Of a stretch of DNA of 64,000 bases, positions 17,256 through 25,127 are shown in pieces. Position 1 is the first letter of the stretch. Each line of letters opens with the position of its first letter. Origin of the DNA: Nocardia sp. NBC_00508 (GTDB lineage: Bacteria; Actinomycetota; Actinomycetes; Mycobacteriales; Mycobacteriaceae); assembly GCF_036346875.1 (NCBI RefSeq), contig NZ_CP107852.1, positions 7,564,001 to 7,628,000 of the forward strand, given 5' to 3'. The notes beneath the pieces were generated by a model, which was given only the letters and a program-made list of their open reading frames with translations, was not told the DNA's origin and made no database searches. Made by a program: the position numbers and the translations under genes.

Positions 17256-17800
17256 TCGCCCACGCGCTCGCTCTCGTAATATCGTTGATGATCAATACCC
17301 TTGGGCCACAGACGTTCCCGCACCTGCAGGCAGCGGCCGACCAGGACCGGGTCGCTGGTGATCGACAGACCGGTGAACGTCCCGTCCGCGGCGAAGGTGT
17401 TGAACGCGACCGTGTTCGCGTCGAACAACCAGTAGTCGTCGTGCGGCACGTCCGCGGGGTCGGCCAGATGCCGCGGCAGCCAGCGCACGGTCTCGCCGGT
17501 GGCGATGTTGTCGTCGGTCGCGGACAACAGCCACCGGGTGTAGTCGGAGTGCGGGACCGTCACGACGCGGAGGCGCTCGAGTGTGACTCCGCGACCGGCC
17601 GACTCGACCATCAGAGCGTCCCAGGCTCTCCAAGACTCGGGCTGTTCCTCTCGCTCGTACGCCATTCCGGCATCGAAGCGGCGCAACGCTTCCTGCTCGT
17701 CCTCCAGCACGTAGAAGTCCCTGACCTCCAGGTGGAAGGCGCGGAATCGAGCCGCCCGGAACAGCGGCTCGAAACAGCGGTCGCCGGCGACGTGCAGCAT
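17252..17800 (-). CDS. DUF6879 family protein
   Basis: 182 aa, cytoplasmic, without signal or membrane segment. Recognised by FRAFHLEVRDFYVLEDEQEAL near the N-terminus and by HSDYTRWLLSATDDNIATGETVRWLPR and DDYWLFDANTVAFNTF in the middle, all typical of DUF6879. The start at 17800 is chosen over the upstream one (17830) because its ATG overlaps the stop of the preceding gene (TGATG). The family regularly accompanies DUF5753-type regulators in actinomycetes. The biochemical role is not known. Confidence 0.8.
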   Translation of the reverse strand: MLHVAGDRCFEPLFRAARFRAFHLEVRDFYVLEDEQEALRRFDAGMAYEREEQPESWRAWDALMVESAGRGVTLERLRVVTVPHSDYTRWLLSATDDNIATGETVRWLPRHLADPADVPHDDYWLFDANTVAFNTFAADGTFTGLSITSDPVLVGRCLQVRERLWPKGIDHQRYYESERVGE

Positions 17801-18084
17801 CAGCGCACCACCACGGCAGTTTCGTGGCATGCGAGGGTCAATTGCGCGAGCAGCGCGGGATCGGTGACCGGTTCACCGGCCACCAGCACCGAACCACAGG
17901 TTCCGGTCGCCTCCACCGGTAGCCGCATACCCGGCTCCAGCCAGTCCAGCAACTGGTGTGGCACGAGGACCGTGCCGGTGCGGTCGGTGGCGTCGCCCTG
18001 CACCACGAGCACACCCGTGTCGGTCGCGTATACGGCGGGGCAAGCTCCATGATCGGATCCGGATCCGAGAAGTCGCAGGTTCAT
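17800..18084 (-). CDS. Small conserved protein upstream of DUF6879
   Basis: 94 aa, acidic, without Cys motif or membrane segment. It starts MNLRLLGSGSDHGACPAVYATDTG, and its repeated Val-rich beta-strand pattern (VLVVQGD, TVLVPHQLLDWL, SVLVAG, ETAVVV) suggests a small beta-barrel or sandwich. The ATG at 18084 is preferred over the longer frame because AAAGGA lies 6 bases upstream. It is the first gene of the operon with the DUF6879 and DUF5753 genes and may encode a partner of the regulator, as DUF397 proteins do elsewhere. That is inference from position only. Confidence 0.65.
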   Translation of the reverse strand: MNLRLLGSGSDHGACPAVYATDTGVLVVQGDATDRTGTVLVPHQLLDWLEPGMRLPVEATGTCGSVLVAGEPVTDPALLAQLTLACHETAVVVR

Positions 18085-18285
18085 AGCTGATCCTTTGCGG
18101 GAGCCGATGGGCGGTGTCGTGCAATCGTCCCCACCGGACGGTATGCAGGTCAACGCACTTCGCAAAGTCACGCAAAATCATGGCGGCGGCACCGGTGCGC
18201 TCTTACCGTCGATGCGGCACCTCGGGAACCCACCGCGGCGAGTTCGATCCCGAGTTGCCTTTTCCCCGAAGGAAAGGGCTCCCAC

Positions 18286-18528
18286 ATGATGAGACGACCC
18301 AGGACTGCCGCCGACTTCGCGGTGCTGGGTGTGCTGGCGCCGGGCGGCCTACTCACCGTCGAGCAGCTGGCTCAACAGGCGCGACTGACCGCATGGTCGG
18401 TGCGCCGTGCGTTGTTGCGCCTGCAGTCGCGCGGCTTGATCATGGATGCCCACAACCGCGGCCGCTGGGCGATCACGCCACGGGGCCGCGGCGAGTGGGC
18501 CGCGAAGGGACGCCGATTCACCCTATGA
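18286..18528 (+). CDS. Small winged-helix DNA-binding protein
   Basis: 80 aa, essentially a single winged helix-turn-helix: FAVLGVLAPGGLLTVEQLAQQARLTAWSVRRALLRLQSRGLI followed by a basic wing (RGRWAITPRGRGEWAAKGRR). It resembles the DNA-binding part of MarR/PadR-like regulators without a dimerisation or ligand domain. AAGGAAAGGG lies 8 bases before the ATG pair at 18286/18289, so either ATG could be used. Its stop codon forms the first bases of the terminator stem that follows. Confidence 0.7.
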   Translation: MMRRPRTAADFAVLGVLAPGGLLTVEQLAQQARLTAWSVRRALLRLQSRGLIMDAHNRGRWAITPRGRGEWAAKGRRFTL

Positions 18529-18564
18529 ACCGAAACAGCATGCCCGCCGCGGTGTTTCGGTTTT
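18528..18564 (+). terminator. Rho-independent terminator
   Basis: Perfect 10-bp stem AACCGAAACA-N15-TGTTTCGGTT followed by further Ts. It begins at the stop codon of the small winged-helix gene, and the convergent hydrolase gene ends about 140 bp further on. Confidence 0.75.
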
Positions 18565-18705
18565 CCGCTCAGACGTTTCGCGCCGCAGCGGCCCTCGGCC
18601 GCGCCCGCCACGTGCGGGCAACCCCCGGCGGGCCGTGACGCAGGCCGTGCGATACCGGAGAGCCGGGTCGTCCACCAACTTCGCGCGGCGGGCAGACCCG
18701 CCGAA

Positions 18706-19536
18706 TCACAGTGTGCTCAGGATTTCCCGCATCCGGACGACGAACGCGGCGGGATCGTCGACGAACCCGATGTGGCCGCCGGGGAACAGGGTGGGCACCA
18801 AGTCGAGGGCCGCGGCGAGCGCGCGTGAGGTGCGATCGCAGAATTCCCCGGCGGAGTCGGCGCCGATACCGACAACGAGCCGGGCGCGCGTGTCGAGCAG
18901 GGCGACGATGTCGGGCTCCCAGGTGGTGGTGCCGCGGATCTCGTGGGCGAACCAGTAGCGTTCGCTCGCCACCTGCCGCGGGTCGCGCTCGGGCCCGAAC
19001 ATCTGCTCGAGCATCGGCTCCGGCATCGGAATGTTCGCGGCAGCGAAGAACTTTCGCCACGCGCCGAGCACATCGCCATCGGCGTAGGTCGCGATCAGGT
19101 CTTCGGTCGCGGCACGGTGGGTGTCGCGGTCGGCGACCAGCGCGCTGATCGGCGGCTCGTGCGCGATCACTGTCGTGACAAGGTCGGGGCGAGCCTGCGC
19201 CAGTGCCAGCGCCGTCACCGCCCCGCCGCTCGAGCCGAAGACCACCGCGGGTCCGGCGTCCACGTGGGTGATCAACCGGGCAAGGTCGTCGGCGCGCAGT
19301 TCCGGGGTGGAGTCCTGGGCGGGGTCGTCCAGCGTGCTGTTCTGGTGTCCGCGCGGGTCGGTGGTGAGCACCGTGTGATCGGCGGCGAGCAGGTCTGCCG
19401 AGGGCGCGAACGCGGCGGCGTCCATCGGCGCGCCGACCAGCACGACCAGCGGTCCGGCACCGCGTAATTCGTAGTAGAGGTGAGCGCCGGGGACGTCCAG
19501 AGTGCGCGCGGTGACGGCGGACGGAGTCTGGGTCAT
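18706..19536 (-). CDS. Alpha/beta hydrolase
   Basis: 276 aa. Fold landmarks are LYYELRGAGPLVVLVGAPMDAAAF (oxyanion loop), the nucleophile elbow GSSGGA (about residue 95) and the C-terminal FPGGHIGFVDDPAAFV, which places the catalytic His. The substrate cannot be inferred. The start at 19536 follows GAGGAGAA. It is divergent from a TetR regulator and shares a nested palindrome with it. It is paralogous to the hydrolase on the other side of that regulator: both have TFDPRG or TTDPRG, G(S/G)SGGAV, VIAHEPP or VVAHEPP, and FPGGHxGF. Confidence 0.88.
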   Translation of the reverse strand: MTQTPSAVTARTLDVPGAHLYYELRGAGPLVVLVGAPMDAAAFAPSADLLAADHTVLTTDPRGHQNSTLDDPAQDSTPELRADDLARLITHVDAGPAVVFGSSGGAVTALALAQARPDLVTTVIAHEPPISALVADRDTHRAATEDLIATYADGDVLGAWRKFFAAANIPMPEPMLEQMFGPERDPRQVASERYWFAHEIRGTTTWEPDIVALLDTRARLVVGIGADSAGEFCDRTSRALAAALDLVPTLFPGGHIGFVDDPAAFVVRMREILSTL

Positions 19537-19628
19537 GAGTTCTCCTCGTGGGTGTCGTTCCTGTCCACGTATGGGGACGGTGCACACGAACGGAATTCAT
19601 CGCCCGGCCGCTGTCGTCCTTGCCAAAC

Positions 19629-19662
19629 CTAGGCACATTAGGTTATATCCTAACTATCCTAG
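19629..19662. promoter_or_regulatory. Nested palindromic operator for the TetR regulator
   Basis: Two concentric inverted repeats with the same centre: CTAGG-N4-TTAGG-N6-CCTAA-N4-CCTAG, all four 5-bp arms perfect. It lies 20 bp before the TetR ATG and about 90 bp before the divergent hydrolase start, as expected for a TetR-family operator controlling both. Confidence 0.75.
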
Positions 19663-19681
19663 TTTTCAGGGAGGGCGGCGG

Positions 19682-20266
19682 ATGATGGCGCGAGCGGGGC
19701 TGACCGCGGAACGGATCACGCGGGCCGCGGCCGATCTCACCGACGAGATCGGCCTGGACAACCTCACGATGTCGGCGGTGGCCCGGAAGTGCGGCGTCCA
19801 GGACGCGAGCCTGTACTCCCACGTCAAGAACCTTCAGGACCTGCGAACCCGGGTGGCCGTCATGGCGGCTATCGAGAAGACCGACCTGATCGCCGCCGCC
19901 ATCGCCGGACGCGCCGGACGCGACGCGCTCGCCGCCTACGCCCGCGCCTGGCGCGACTACGCGCTGCGCTACCCCGGTCGCTACGCGGCCACCCAGCTGC
20001 CGATGAACCCCGACGTGGCGCAGACCGCGACCGGCGCCCTGCGTGCCGTCGAGCTGACCTACGGCATGCTGCGCGGCTACAGCTTGACCGAACCGGATCT
20101 CACCGATGCGGTTCGTTTGCTACGCAGCACCTTTCACGGATACAGCGTTCTGGAGTCGACAGGCGGCTTCGGGCATGCGCGCTCCACCGCGGACTCTTGG
20201 GAACGCATCATCGACGCCCTGCACGTCGCACTCGAGCAGTGGCCGTCCAGTCAGAAGGAGAAGTAA
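19682..20266 (+). CDS. TetR family regulator
   Basis: 194 aa. The N-terminal DNA-binding domain is clear: ITRAAADLTDEIGLDNLTMSAVARKCGVQDASLYSHVKNLQDLRTRV. The C-terminal part (WRDYALRYPGRYAATQLP...ELTYGMLRGY...RSTFHGYSVLESTGGF) matches the WHG-type TetR ligand domain. The start at 19682 (or the ATG directly following) has GGGAGGGCGG upstream. It is followed after 3 bases by a hydrolase gene and faces a paralogous hydrolase, so it probably controls both through the nested palindrome in front of it. Confidence 0.9.
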   Translation: MMARAGLTAERITRAAADLTDEIGLDNLTMSAVARKCGVQDASLYSHVKNLQDLRTRVAVMAAIEKTDLIAAAIAGRAGRDALAAYARAWRDYALRYPGRYAATQLPMNPDVAQTATGALRAVELTYGMLRGYSLTEPDLTDAVRLLRSTFHGYSVLESTGGFGHARSTADSWERIIDALHVALEQWPSSQKEK

Positions 20267-20269
20267 GGC

Positions 20270-21109
20270 ATGCGATCCGCCACCCTGAAAGTCCCCGGGG
20301 CGACTCTGTATTACGAAGTGCGCGGCACCGGGCCGGTGCTTCTGCTGCTGTGCGGCAGCGGCGGCGACGCGGCCGTCTTCGACCCCGTCGTCGAGCCCCT
20401 GGCCGAGCACTTCACGGTGGTCACCTTCGATCCCCGCGGCTACTCGCGCAGTGTGCTGGACGCCGACGCCACCGTCGACATCGCGGTCGAGGTGCAGTGC
20501 GACGACGCCCACCGGCTGCTCGAACACCTCTCGCCCGCAGGCGAAGCCGCCTACGTGTTCGGCGGCAGCGGCGGCGCGGTTGTCGCGCTGGACCTGCTCG
20601 CCCGGCACCCGGCGCACCTGCGGCTCGTGGTCGCGCACGAGCCGCCGTGTTTCGCGGTGCTGCCCGACGCGGCCGAACACAAGGCGTTCGTCGACGAGGT
20701 ATACGAACTATTCCGCACCGAGGGTCTTGCCGCCGCAGGCGCGCGCTTCCTCGACGGCATCGGCGGCGGAATGCGTCCCATGCCCGATCCCGCCGAACTA
20801 CCGCCGCGCGCGGCCGCAATGATCGAACGCATACACGCGAACGCGCCTCGCATGATGGCGCACGAATTACGCGTCGTCACATCCCACCAGCCGAATGTTG
20901 CGGCCTTGGCACCCCTCGCCGACCGCTTGGTCCTCGGCGCGGGCCGCGAGGGCAGGGGCAAACTCCCCTACCGCCCGGCCGAGACACTGGCGGCGCAACT
21001 GCACATCCCTTTGACCGAGTTCCCCGGCGGACACAGCGGATTCACCGACGCACCCGCCGAATTCGGCGAGCTTCTGCTCGATCTGCTGCTGGCTGCTCGC
21101 GTGCGCTGA
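20270..21109 (+). CDS. Alpha/beta hydrolase, paralogue of the 18.7-kb gene
   Basis: 279 aa. LYYEVRGTGPVLLLLCGSGGDAAVF, nucleophile motif GGSGGA (about residue 102), VVAHEPP and FPGGHSGFTDAPAEF place the alpha/beta-hydrolase fold with Ser nucleophile and C-terminal His. GAAGGAGAAG precedes the ATG and the gap to the TetR stop is 3 bp, so the two form an operon. Similarity to the other hydrolase runs over the whole length, suggesting a duplication around the regulator or two related substrates. Confidence 0.88.
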   Translation: MRSATLKVPGATLYYEVRGTGPVLLLLCGSGGDAAVFDPVVEPLAEHFTVVTFDPRGYSRSVLDADATVDIAVEVQCDDAHRLLEHLSPAGEAAYVFGGSGGAVVALDLLARHPAHLRLVVAHEPPCFAVLPDAAEHKAFVDEVYELFRTEGLAAAGARFLDGIGGGMRPMPDPAELPPRAAAMIERIHANAPRMMAHELRVVTSHQPNVAALAPLADRLVLGAGREGRGKLPYRPAETLAAQLHIPLTEFPGGHSGFTDAPAEFGELLLDLLLAARVR

Positions 21110-21251
21110 CCATCGCACCGGTCGGCTCGGTCGCGCTCCGGGCTCGGTCTCGACCGCGCCTGCGATGTCGTGTGGCGCACCGAGCCCCTCGGTGACAGCC
21201 GATTGCCAAACTTCGCCGCGTGCGGTCCAGCGCGCGGGTTCCCGGAGCGAA

Positions 21252-21671
21252 TCACGCCGAATCCTCCGCGTGCCGAACGCCTGCGCCGCGGCGTGCCGAC
21301 CCGATGCGGTTGACATTGGTTTCGATCCACTCTCGCAGCGCCGCGATGGGGACTCGCAGGCTGTGGCCGAGATCGGTGAGCGTGTACTCGACCCGCGGCG
21401 GCACGGTGGGGTGCACGGTGCGGACCACGAAACCGTCGGCCTCCAACCGACGCAACGTCTGAGTCAGCATTTTCTGCGATATGCCCTCGATGCGGTGGTG
21501 CAGGTCCGTGTACCGCATGGTGCCCTCGGCCAGGGCGTCCACGATGAGCACGGTCCACTTGCCTGCGATGTGGTCGAGCATCTGCCGGGTGGGGCATTTC
21601 GCGGAATAGACGTCAGCGGGCAGGCCCGACGATTCGACGTATGTACGCACCTTTTGGAGTGTAGCGCACAA
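21252..21671 (-). CDS. HxlR family regulator
   Basis: 139 aa. The HxlR winged-helix core is seen as CPTRQMLDHIAGKWTVLIVDALAEGTMRYTDLHHRIEGISQKMLTQTLRRLEADGFVVRTVHPTVPPRVEYTLTDLG. The leading Cys in this motif is the residue that senses oxidants or electrophiles in some family members. It is divergent from a nitroreductase, the usual partner for this type of regulator. A GTG seven codons in is an alternative start. Confidence 0.9.
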   Translation of the reverse strand: MCATLQKVRTYVESSGLPADVYSAKCPTRQMLDHIAGKWTVLIVDALAEGTMRYTDLHHRIEGISQKMLTQTLRRLEADGFVVRTVHPTVPPRVEYTLTDLGHSLRVPIAALREWIETNVNRIGSARRGAGVRHAEDSA

Positions 21672-21686
21672 TAAGGTGCTGTCTTC

Positions 21687-21711
21687 CTATTGGTGCGTAA
21701 CTAACCGATAG
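21687..21711. promoter_or_regulatory. Imperfect palindrome between HxlR and nitroreductase genes
   Basis: CTATTGGT-N9-ACCGATAG, 7 of 8 positions complementary, in the 48-bp gap between the divergent genes. It is a likely operator of the HxlR regulator overlapping both promoters. Confidence 0.55.
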
Positions 21712-21719
21712 TGTGAAAC

Positions 21720-22361
21720 ATGGAGAAGCAAGCCCTTTCGGTTTCCGAGGCCATCCGCGGCCGCCGCACCGTCCGCCACTACCGTCCCGATCCGGTCCCG
21801 GCCCAAGTCCTCGACGAACTGCTGGATCTCACCGTGCAGGCACCCAGCGCGTGGAACATGCAGGACCGCTCGATCGTCGTCGTGACCAGCGAATCCCGCC
21901 GCCGGGAATTGTCCGCCGCCGCCTACGGTCAGCCGCAGCCGCTCGAAGCGCCGGTCACGCTAGTTTTCGTCGCCGACAGCACGGCATGGGAAGCCCCCAA
22001 CACCGACATCGCCGAACAGGCACGCCGCAACGGTGCTTGGAACGCCGAGTTCACCGCCCTTTTCGACAGCCGCGCGGAGTTCCACGACCTGCGCCGACGT
22101 GATCTGCTGCGGGAAAACGCCGTCAAGAACGCCATGATCGCGGCCACTTACACAATGCTGGCCGCCACCGCACTCGGGTTGGCCTCGGCGCCGATGAACG
22201 GATGGGATCCCGACCTGGTCAAGAAGGCGATCGGTATCGACGACCAACCCGCACTGGCCATCGCCGTTCTGGTGACAGTCGGATACAGCGATGCCACACC
22301 GCCGTATCCGGGACGCCGCGCCACCGAACGCATCGTCTTCCACGAGCGATTCGCCGCCTGA
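21720..22361 (+). CDS. Nitroreductase family FMN enzyme
   Basis: 213 aa. The N-terminal VSEAIRGRRTVRHYRPDPVP and LLDLTVQAPSAWNMQDRSIVVV carry the FMN phosphate-binding Arg residues and the PSAWNMQ loop. The C-terminal ATALGLASAPMNGWDPDLVKKAIGID completes the nitroreductase fold. Such enzymes reduce nitro compounds, quinones or enones with NAD(P)H; the substrate is not evident. It is probably regulated by the divergent HxlR protein. Confidence 0.92.
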   Translation: MEKQALSVSEAIRGRRTVRHYRPDPVPAQVLDELLDLTVQAPSAWNMQDRSIVVVTSESRRRELSAAAYGQPQPLEAPVTLVFVADSTAWEAPNTDIAEQARRNGAWNAEFTALFDSRAEFHDLRRRDLLRENAVKNAMIAATYTMLAATALGLASAPMNGWDPDLVKKAIGIDDQPALAIAVLVTVGYSDATPPYPGRRATERIVFHERFAA

Positions 22362-22618
22362 AGACCGGCGCGCAGGCGTTCGTCACCCGCCGCAGAGAGC
22401 ATTCCAATTGCTTTCGGTTGACGTAATAATAGTGATGGATGATTCCATTGTCGGCAATCGGCCAAGTGGTGCTTACCGTGCCGCCGCCACGACGATCGAG
22501 CACAGCGGGACATCGGCGCCGCCGCGAACTCGGAGCGGTCGGCCGCACTCGGCACCTCGGTAAGCCGCGCTTCTCGGCCACAGTTGGCAAAGCCGGCGTC
22601 CCGCACCAGCGATCCGCC
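22362..22618. other. Intergenic region without a gene
   Basis: Convergent gap between the nitroreductase and the peptidase gene. There is an AT-rich island around 22400-22450 (including GTAATAATAG) but no open frame with coding character and no clear hairpin. Confidence 0.5.
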
Positions 22619-24049
22619 CTACCCCGGCCCGAGCAGCGACCGCAGGTCCGGCAGGTTGCCGATGCGCTGAGTCGCGGGACGCCCCGGAGCGTCGGTCTGC
22701 GGCGAGCCGGTTTCGCGTAGCCGGGTCCGCACCTCCGCGGGCGTCTTGCGTCCGGCGCCGGCACCGCTCATGCCCTGATAGCTCGCTACCGCGCCGACCA
22801 CGATCGGCGACGCGCTCGAGGTTCCGCTGAATACGTCGGTGTACCAGAGGTCCTCGTCGGCGCCGCCCTGCAAGTCGCCGTAGCCGGTGGTGGTGACCTC
22901 CAGCCCCCAGCCCTGGGCGTCGACGCGCTCGCCGTAGTTGGAGAACGCCAGCCGGGAGCGGGCCGGGCCGTGATCGCGGCCGCGGAATCCCGATGGTGGC
23001 GCACCCGCGCCGACGATGATCGCCCCGGAGTCGGCCGTGCCGCCGCGAAAAGGGTTGCGCCACGTGGTCGGAAACTCCTGGGGGCGGGTGTCATACAGCG
23101 CGCTATCCAGATCCTCGCCGCCGTTGCCTGCGGCCTCCACCACGGTCACACCTTTGCCGATCGCGTACCGGATCGCCGCCGAGTCGTCGGGCCACCATTC
23201 GATCGGAATGTAGCCGCGCTGGTCGGCCCGGCCCGTGTAGTCGAATCGCGGGCCGGGACGGTGCACTTCGAGCAGCATCACATCGCCGGGATGCAACGCG
23301 TCCGCGGCCGAACGGATCGCGGCCGCCGATCCGGACCCGAAGATCGATACCGCCCGGATATGGGCCTCCGGCACGATGCCGATGATGCCGTAGGGGTTCA
23401 CGTCACCACTGATCACGCCCGCGACAGCGGTACCGTGGTCACGCCAGCCCCGATCCGGTGATGGTGTGCCTCCGATCACCCCGCCCTGGTTGACCTGCAA
23501 ATCCTCATGGGTGAACCGCCAGGATCCCTCGACATCTACCACCCGGACACCCGCGCCGCGCCCTCCGGGAACCGTCCACGCCCAGTGCGCGTCGATCCCC
23601 TCCGGCGCGGCGTCCAGATACCCCTGGCGCGCTGCGAAATCCGGGGTGACCGGCGGTGCGTCGGCAGCGGAACGAGCGGTGACCGCGACGACGCCTTCCG
23701 GCGCGATCGGCGGTTCGGCGGGCGGTTTCACATACGCTGCCGCCACGGTGTCGTCGTCGCGCAGCTGCGCAGCGAGTTCGTTGAGTTCGCCGTCGACGCC
23801 GCGGGCGTAGAAGTAGTTCAAGTATTCCGACCCGGTTTCTTCGAGCGTGGTGCCGGTGAGCCGGCTCTGCAATCGATTGGCAGGCCCGAAGATCCGCAGC
23901 AGTTCCCCACCCTCCGGAAGCCGCATGCCCAGGTGTGACTGCACGCTGCGGCTCTCACCGAGGGCGCTCGGCGTGATCGCGGCATCGGCGGTGTGGGTGA
24001 CCACGATCAGTTCGGCGGGCGATCGGAACTTCGGATGCTGGGATGCCAT
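22619..24049 (-). CDS. S8 (subtilisin-like) serine peptidase without signal peptide
   Basis: 476 aa. The catalytic triad is visible: Asp in RVVDVEGSW (about residue 172), His in RDHGTAVAGVISGD (about residue 204) and Ser in FSGTSSASPIVVGAV (about residue 420). The oxyanion Asn is in VVEAAGNGG. The first ~150 residues are an acidic N-terminal region that may act as a propeptide or recognition domain. No signal peptide or membrane anchor is present, so the enzyme is predicted to be cytoplasmic, unlike mycosins. It is not part of an obvious operon. Confidence 0.9.
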   Translation of the reverse strand: MASQHPKFRSPAELIVVTHTADAAITPSALGESRSVQSHLGMRLPEGGELLRIFGPANRLQSRLTGTTLEETGSEYLNYFYARGVDGELNELAAQLRDDDTVAAAYVKPPAEPPIAPEGVVAVTARSAADAPPVTPDFAARQGYLDAAPEGIDAHWAWTVPGGRGAGVRVVDVEGSWRFTHEDLQVNQGGVIGGTPSPDRGWRDHGTAVAGVISGDVNPYGIIGIVPEAHIRAVSIFGSGSAAAIRSAADALHPGDVMLLEVHRPGPRFDYTGRADQRGYIPIEWWPDDSAAIRYAIGKGVTVVEAAGNGGEDLDSALYDTRPQEFPTTWRNPFRGGTADSGAIIVGAGAPPSGFRGRDHGPARSRLAFSNYGERVDAQGWGLEVTTTGYGDLQGGADEDLWYTDVFSGTSSASPIVVGAVASYQGMSGAGAGRKTPAEVRTRLRETGSPQTDAPGRPATQRIGNLPDLRSLLGPG

Positions 24050-24091
24050 GGTGCCCAGTCAACCCGGAGGGAGCGCCGGTCGCCACCGCGC

Positions 24092-24688
24092 TCACCTGTC
24101 CACGGGTGCGGTCGGCGCCATCCCGGGTAGCACGACCACGCCGGACCGGGTGGCCGTGCCGCTGAGGACCTCCAGCGCGCCGATCGCCATCAGGCACAAT
24201 CCGACCGCCCAGCCGAGCGCGTCCAGCGAATCGAACGGCAGCGCACCGACAATCACGCCGAGCGTCAGCGTGATCAAGCCGAACACCTCTTGCCGTGCAC
24301 GCCCGGGCAGGTCATCGACCCACACCGCCACGGTGGCATGACAGATTCCGCGAATCGTCCAGGCGAGCCCGATCCAGAACGACAGCAGCAGTGCCGAATT
24401 GCCGCCCGCGAAGCACAGCATCGCCAACAGGGCCGACATGACGCCGCTGACCAGCACCAGCACTCGCAGGGCGGTGGCGAACCGGGCGCCGACCGCGAGG
24501 ATCAGCTGGAGCACGCCGTTGAGCAGAAGGTAGCCGCCGGACAGCAATTCCGCTGTCGGCAGCGACTTGTGCGGCCACACCGCTAGTGCCACACCCACGA
24601 TCATCGAGCAGGCGCCGACCACCAGTACCGACTGCCGGGCTCCGCCGGCCAGTGGTTCCGTCCGCCCTTCCACCACAGTTTCGGGCAT
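24092..24688 (-). CDS. DUF308 (HdeD-like) membrane protein
   Basis: 198 aa with six hydrophobic segments, from VLVVGACSMIVGVALAVW to ALGWAVGLCLMAIGALEVL. The internal two-fold repetition and the FWIGLAWTIRGICHATVAV segment match the DUF308/HdeD family, associated with acid or general stress in some bacteria. The ATG at 24688 is chosen because the longer frame upstream lacks coding character. Two copies of an ACCGATATTCG motif lie just upstream. Confidence 0.82.
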   Translation of the reverse strand: MPETVVEGRTEPLAGGARQSVLVVGACSMIVGVALAVWPHKSLPTAELLSGGYLLLNGVLQLILAVGARFATALRVLVLVSGVMSALLAMLCFAGGNSALLLSFWIGLAWTIRGICHATVAVWVDDLPGRARQEVFGLITLTLGVIVGALPFDSLDALGWAVGLCLMAIGALEVLSGTATRSGVVVLPGMAPTAPVDR

Positions 24689-24702
24689 AGCTACATGATA
24701 TG

Positions 24703-24754
24703 ACCGATATTCGGTTAGCGAACCGTTTGCCCCGTTGGCGCACCGATATTCGTT
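24703..24754 (-). promoter_or_regulatory. Tandem ACCGATATTCG motifs upstream of the DUF308 gene
   Basis: A perfect palindrome ACCGA-TAT-TCGGT (24703-24715) and a near copy ACCGATATTCGTT (24742-24754), 39 bp apart, start 15 bp before the DUF308 start codon. They are probably two binding sites of one regulator. Confidence 0.5.
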
Positions 24755-25127
24755 CGACGCCCCGGCACGGGACTCGCCGATCCGAGCCCGAGTGTCGCGA
24801 ACGACCGAGGGAGCTCGGTCCTGCCGACCGGGAAGCAAAACCTTACTGTCGCGGACGGCGGATCGCTGGGCCGCGTCGGACTCCACCTCGAATTACCCGG
24901 CGAACAGGACGAATACCCCACCGGCGGTAGTGCCGTCCGCGCGCGGCCAGGGGCGCGGTGACATGGCCGGAACCCGATCTTCCGCCTTGCGGCGTCCAGA
25001 GGCGATTGATCCGCACGACCCGCTCGCCTACCGGGACGTAGGTGCGGGATGGCCTGTCAAGTGCAGAATCGAATCCCGGTGCGGGGACAGGAGAGTCGGC
25101 GACATCTCGAGCCGCGATGTTCGATGA
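24755..25127. other. Intergenic region without a recognisable gene
   Basis: A 130-codon + strand frame crosses this stretch, but its composition (Arg/Ser/Pro-rich, no fold pattern) looks like chance in high-GC DNA. I see no RNA gene or repeat. Confidence 0.5.

Noticed and set aside
24735..25127. 130-codon + strand frame
   Set aside because: No fold pattern, no ribosome binding site, composition typical of chance frames.
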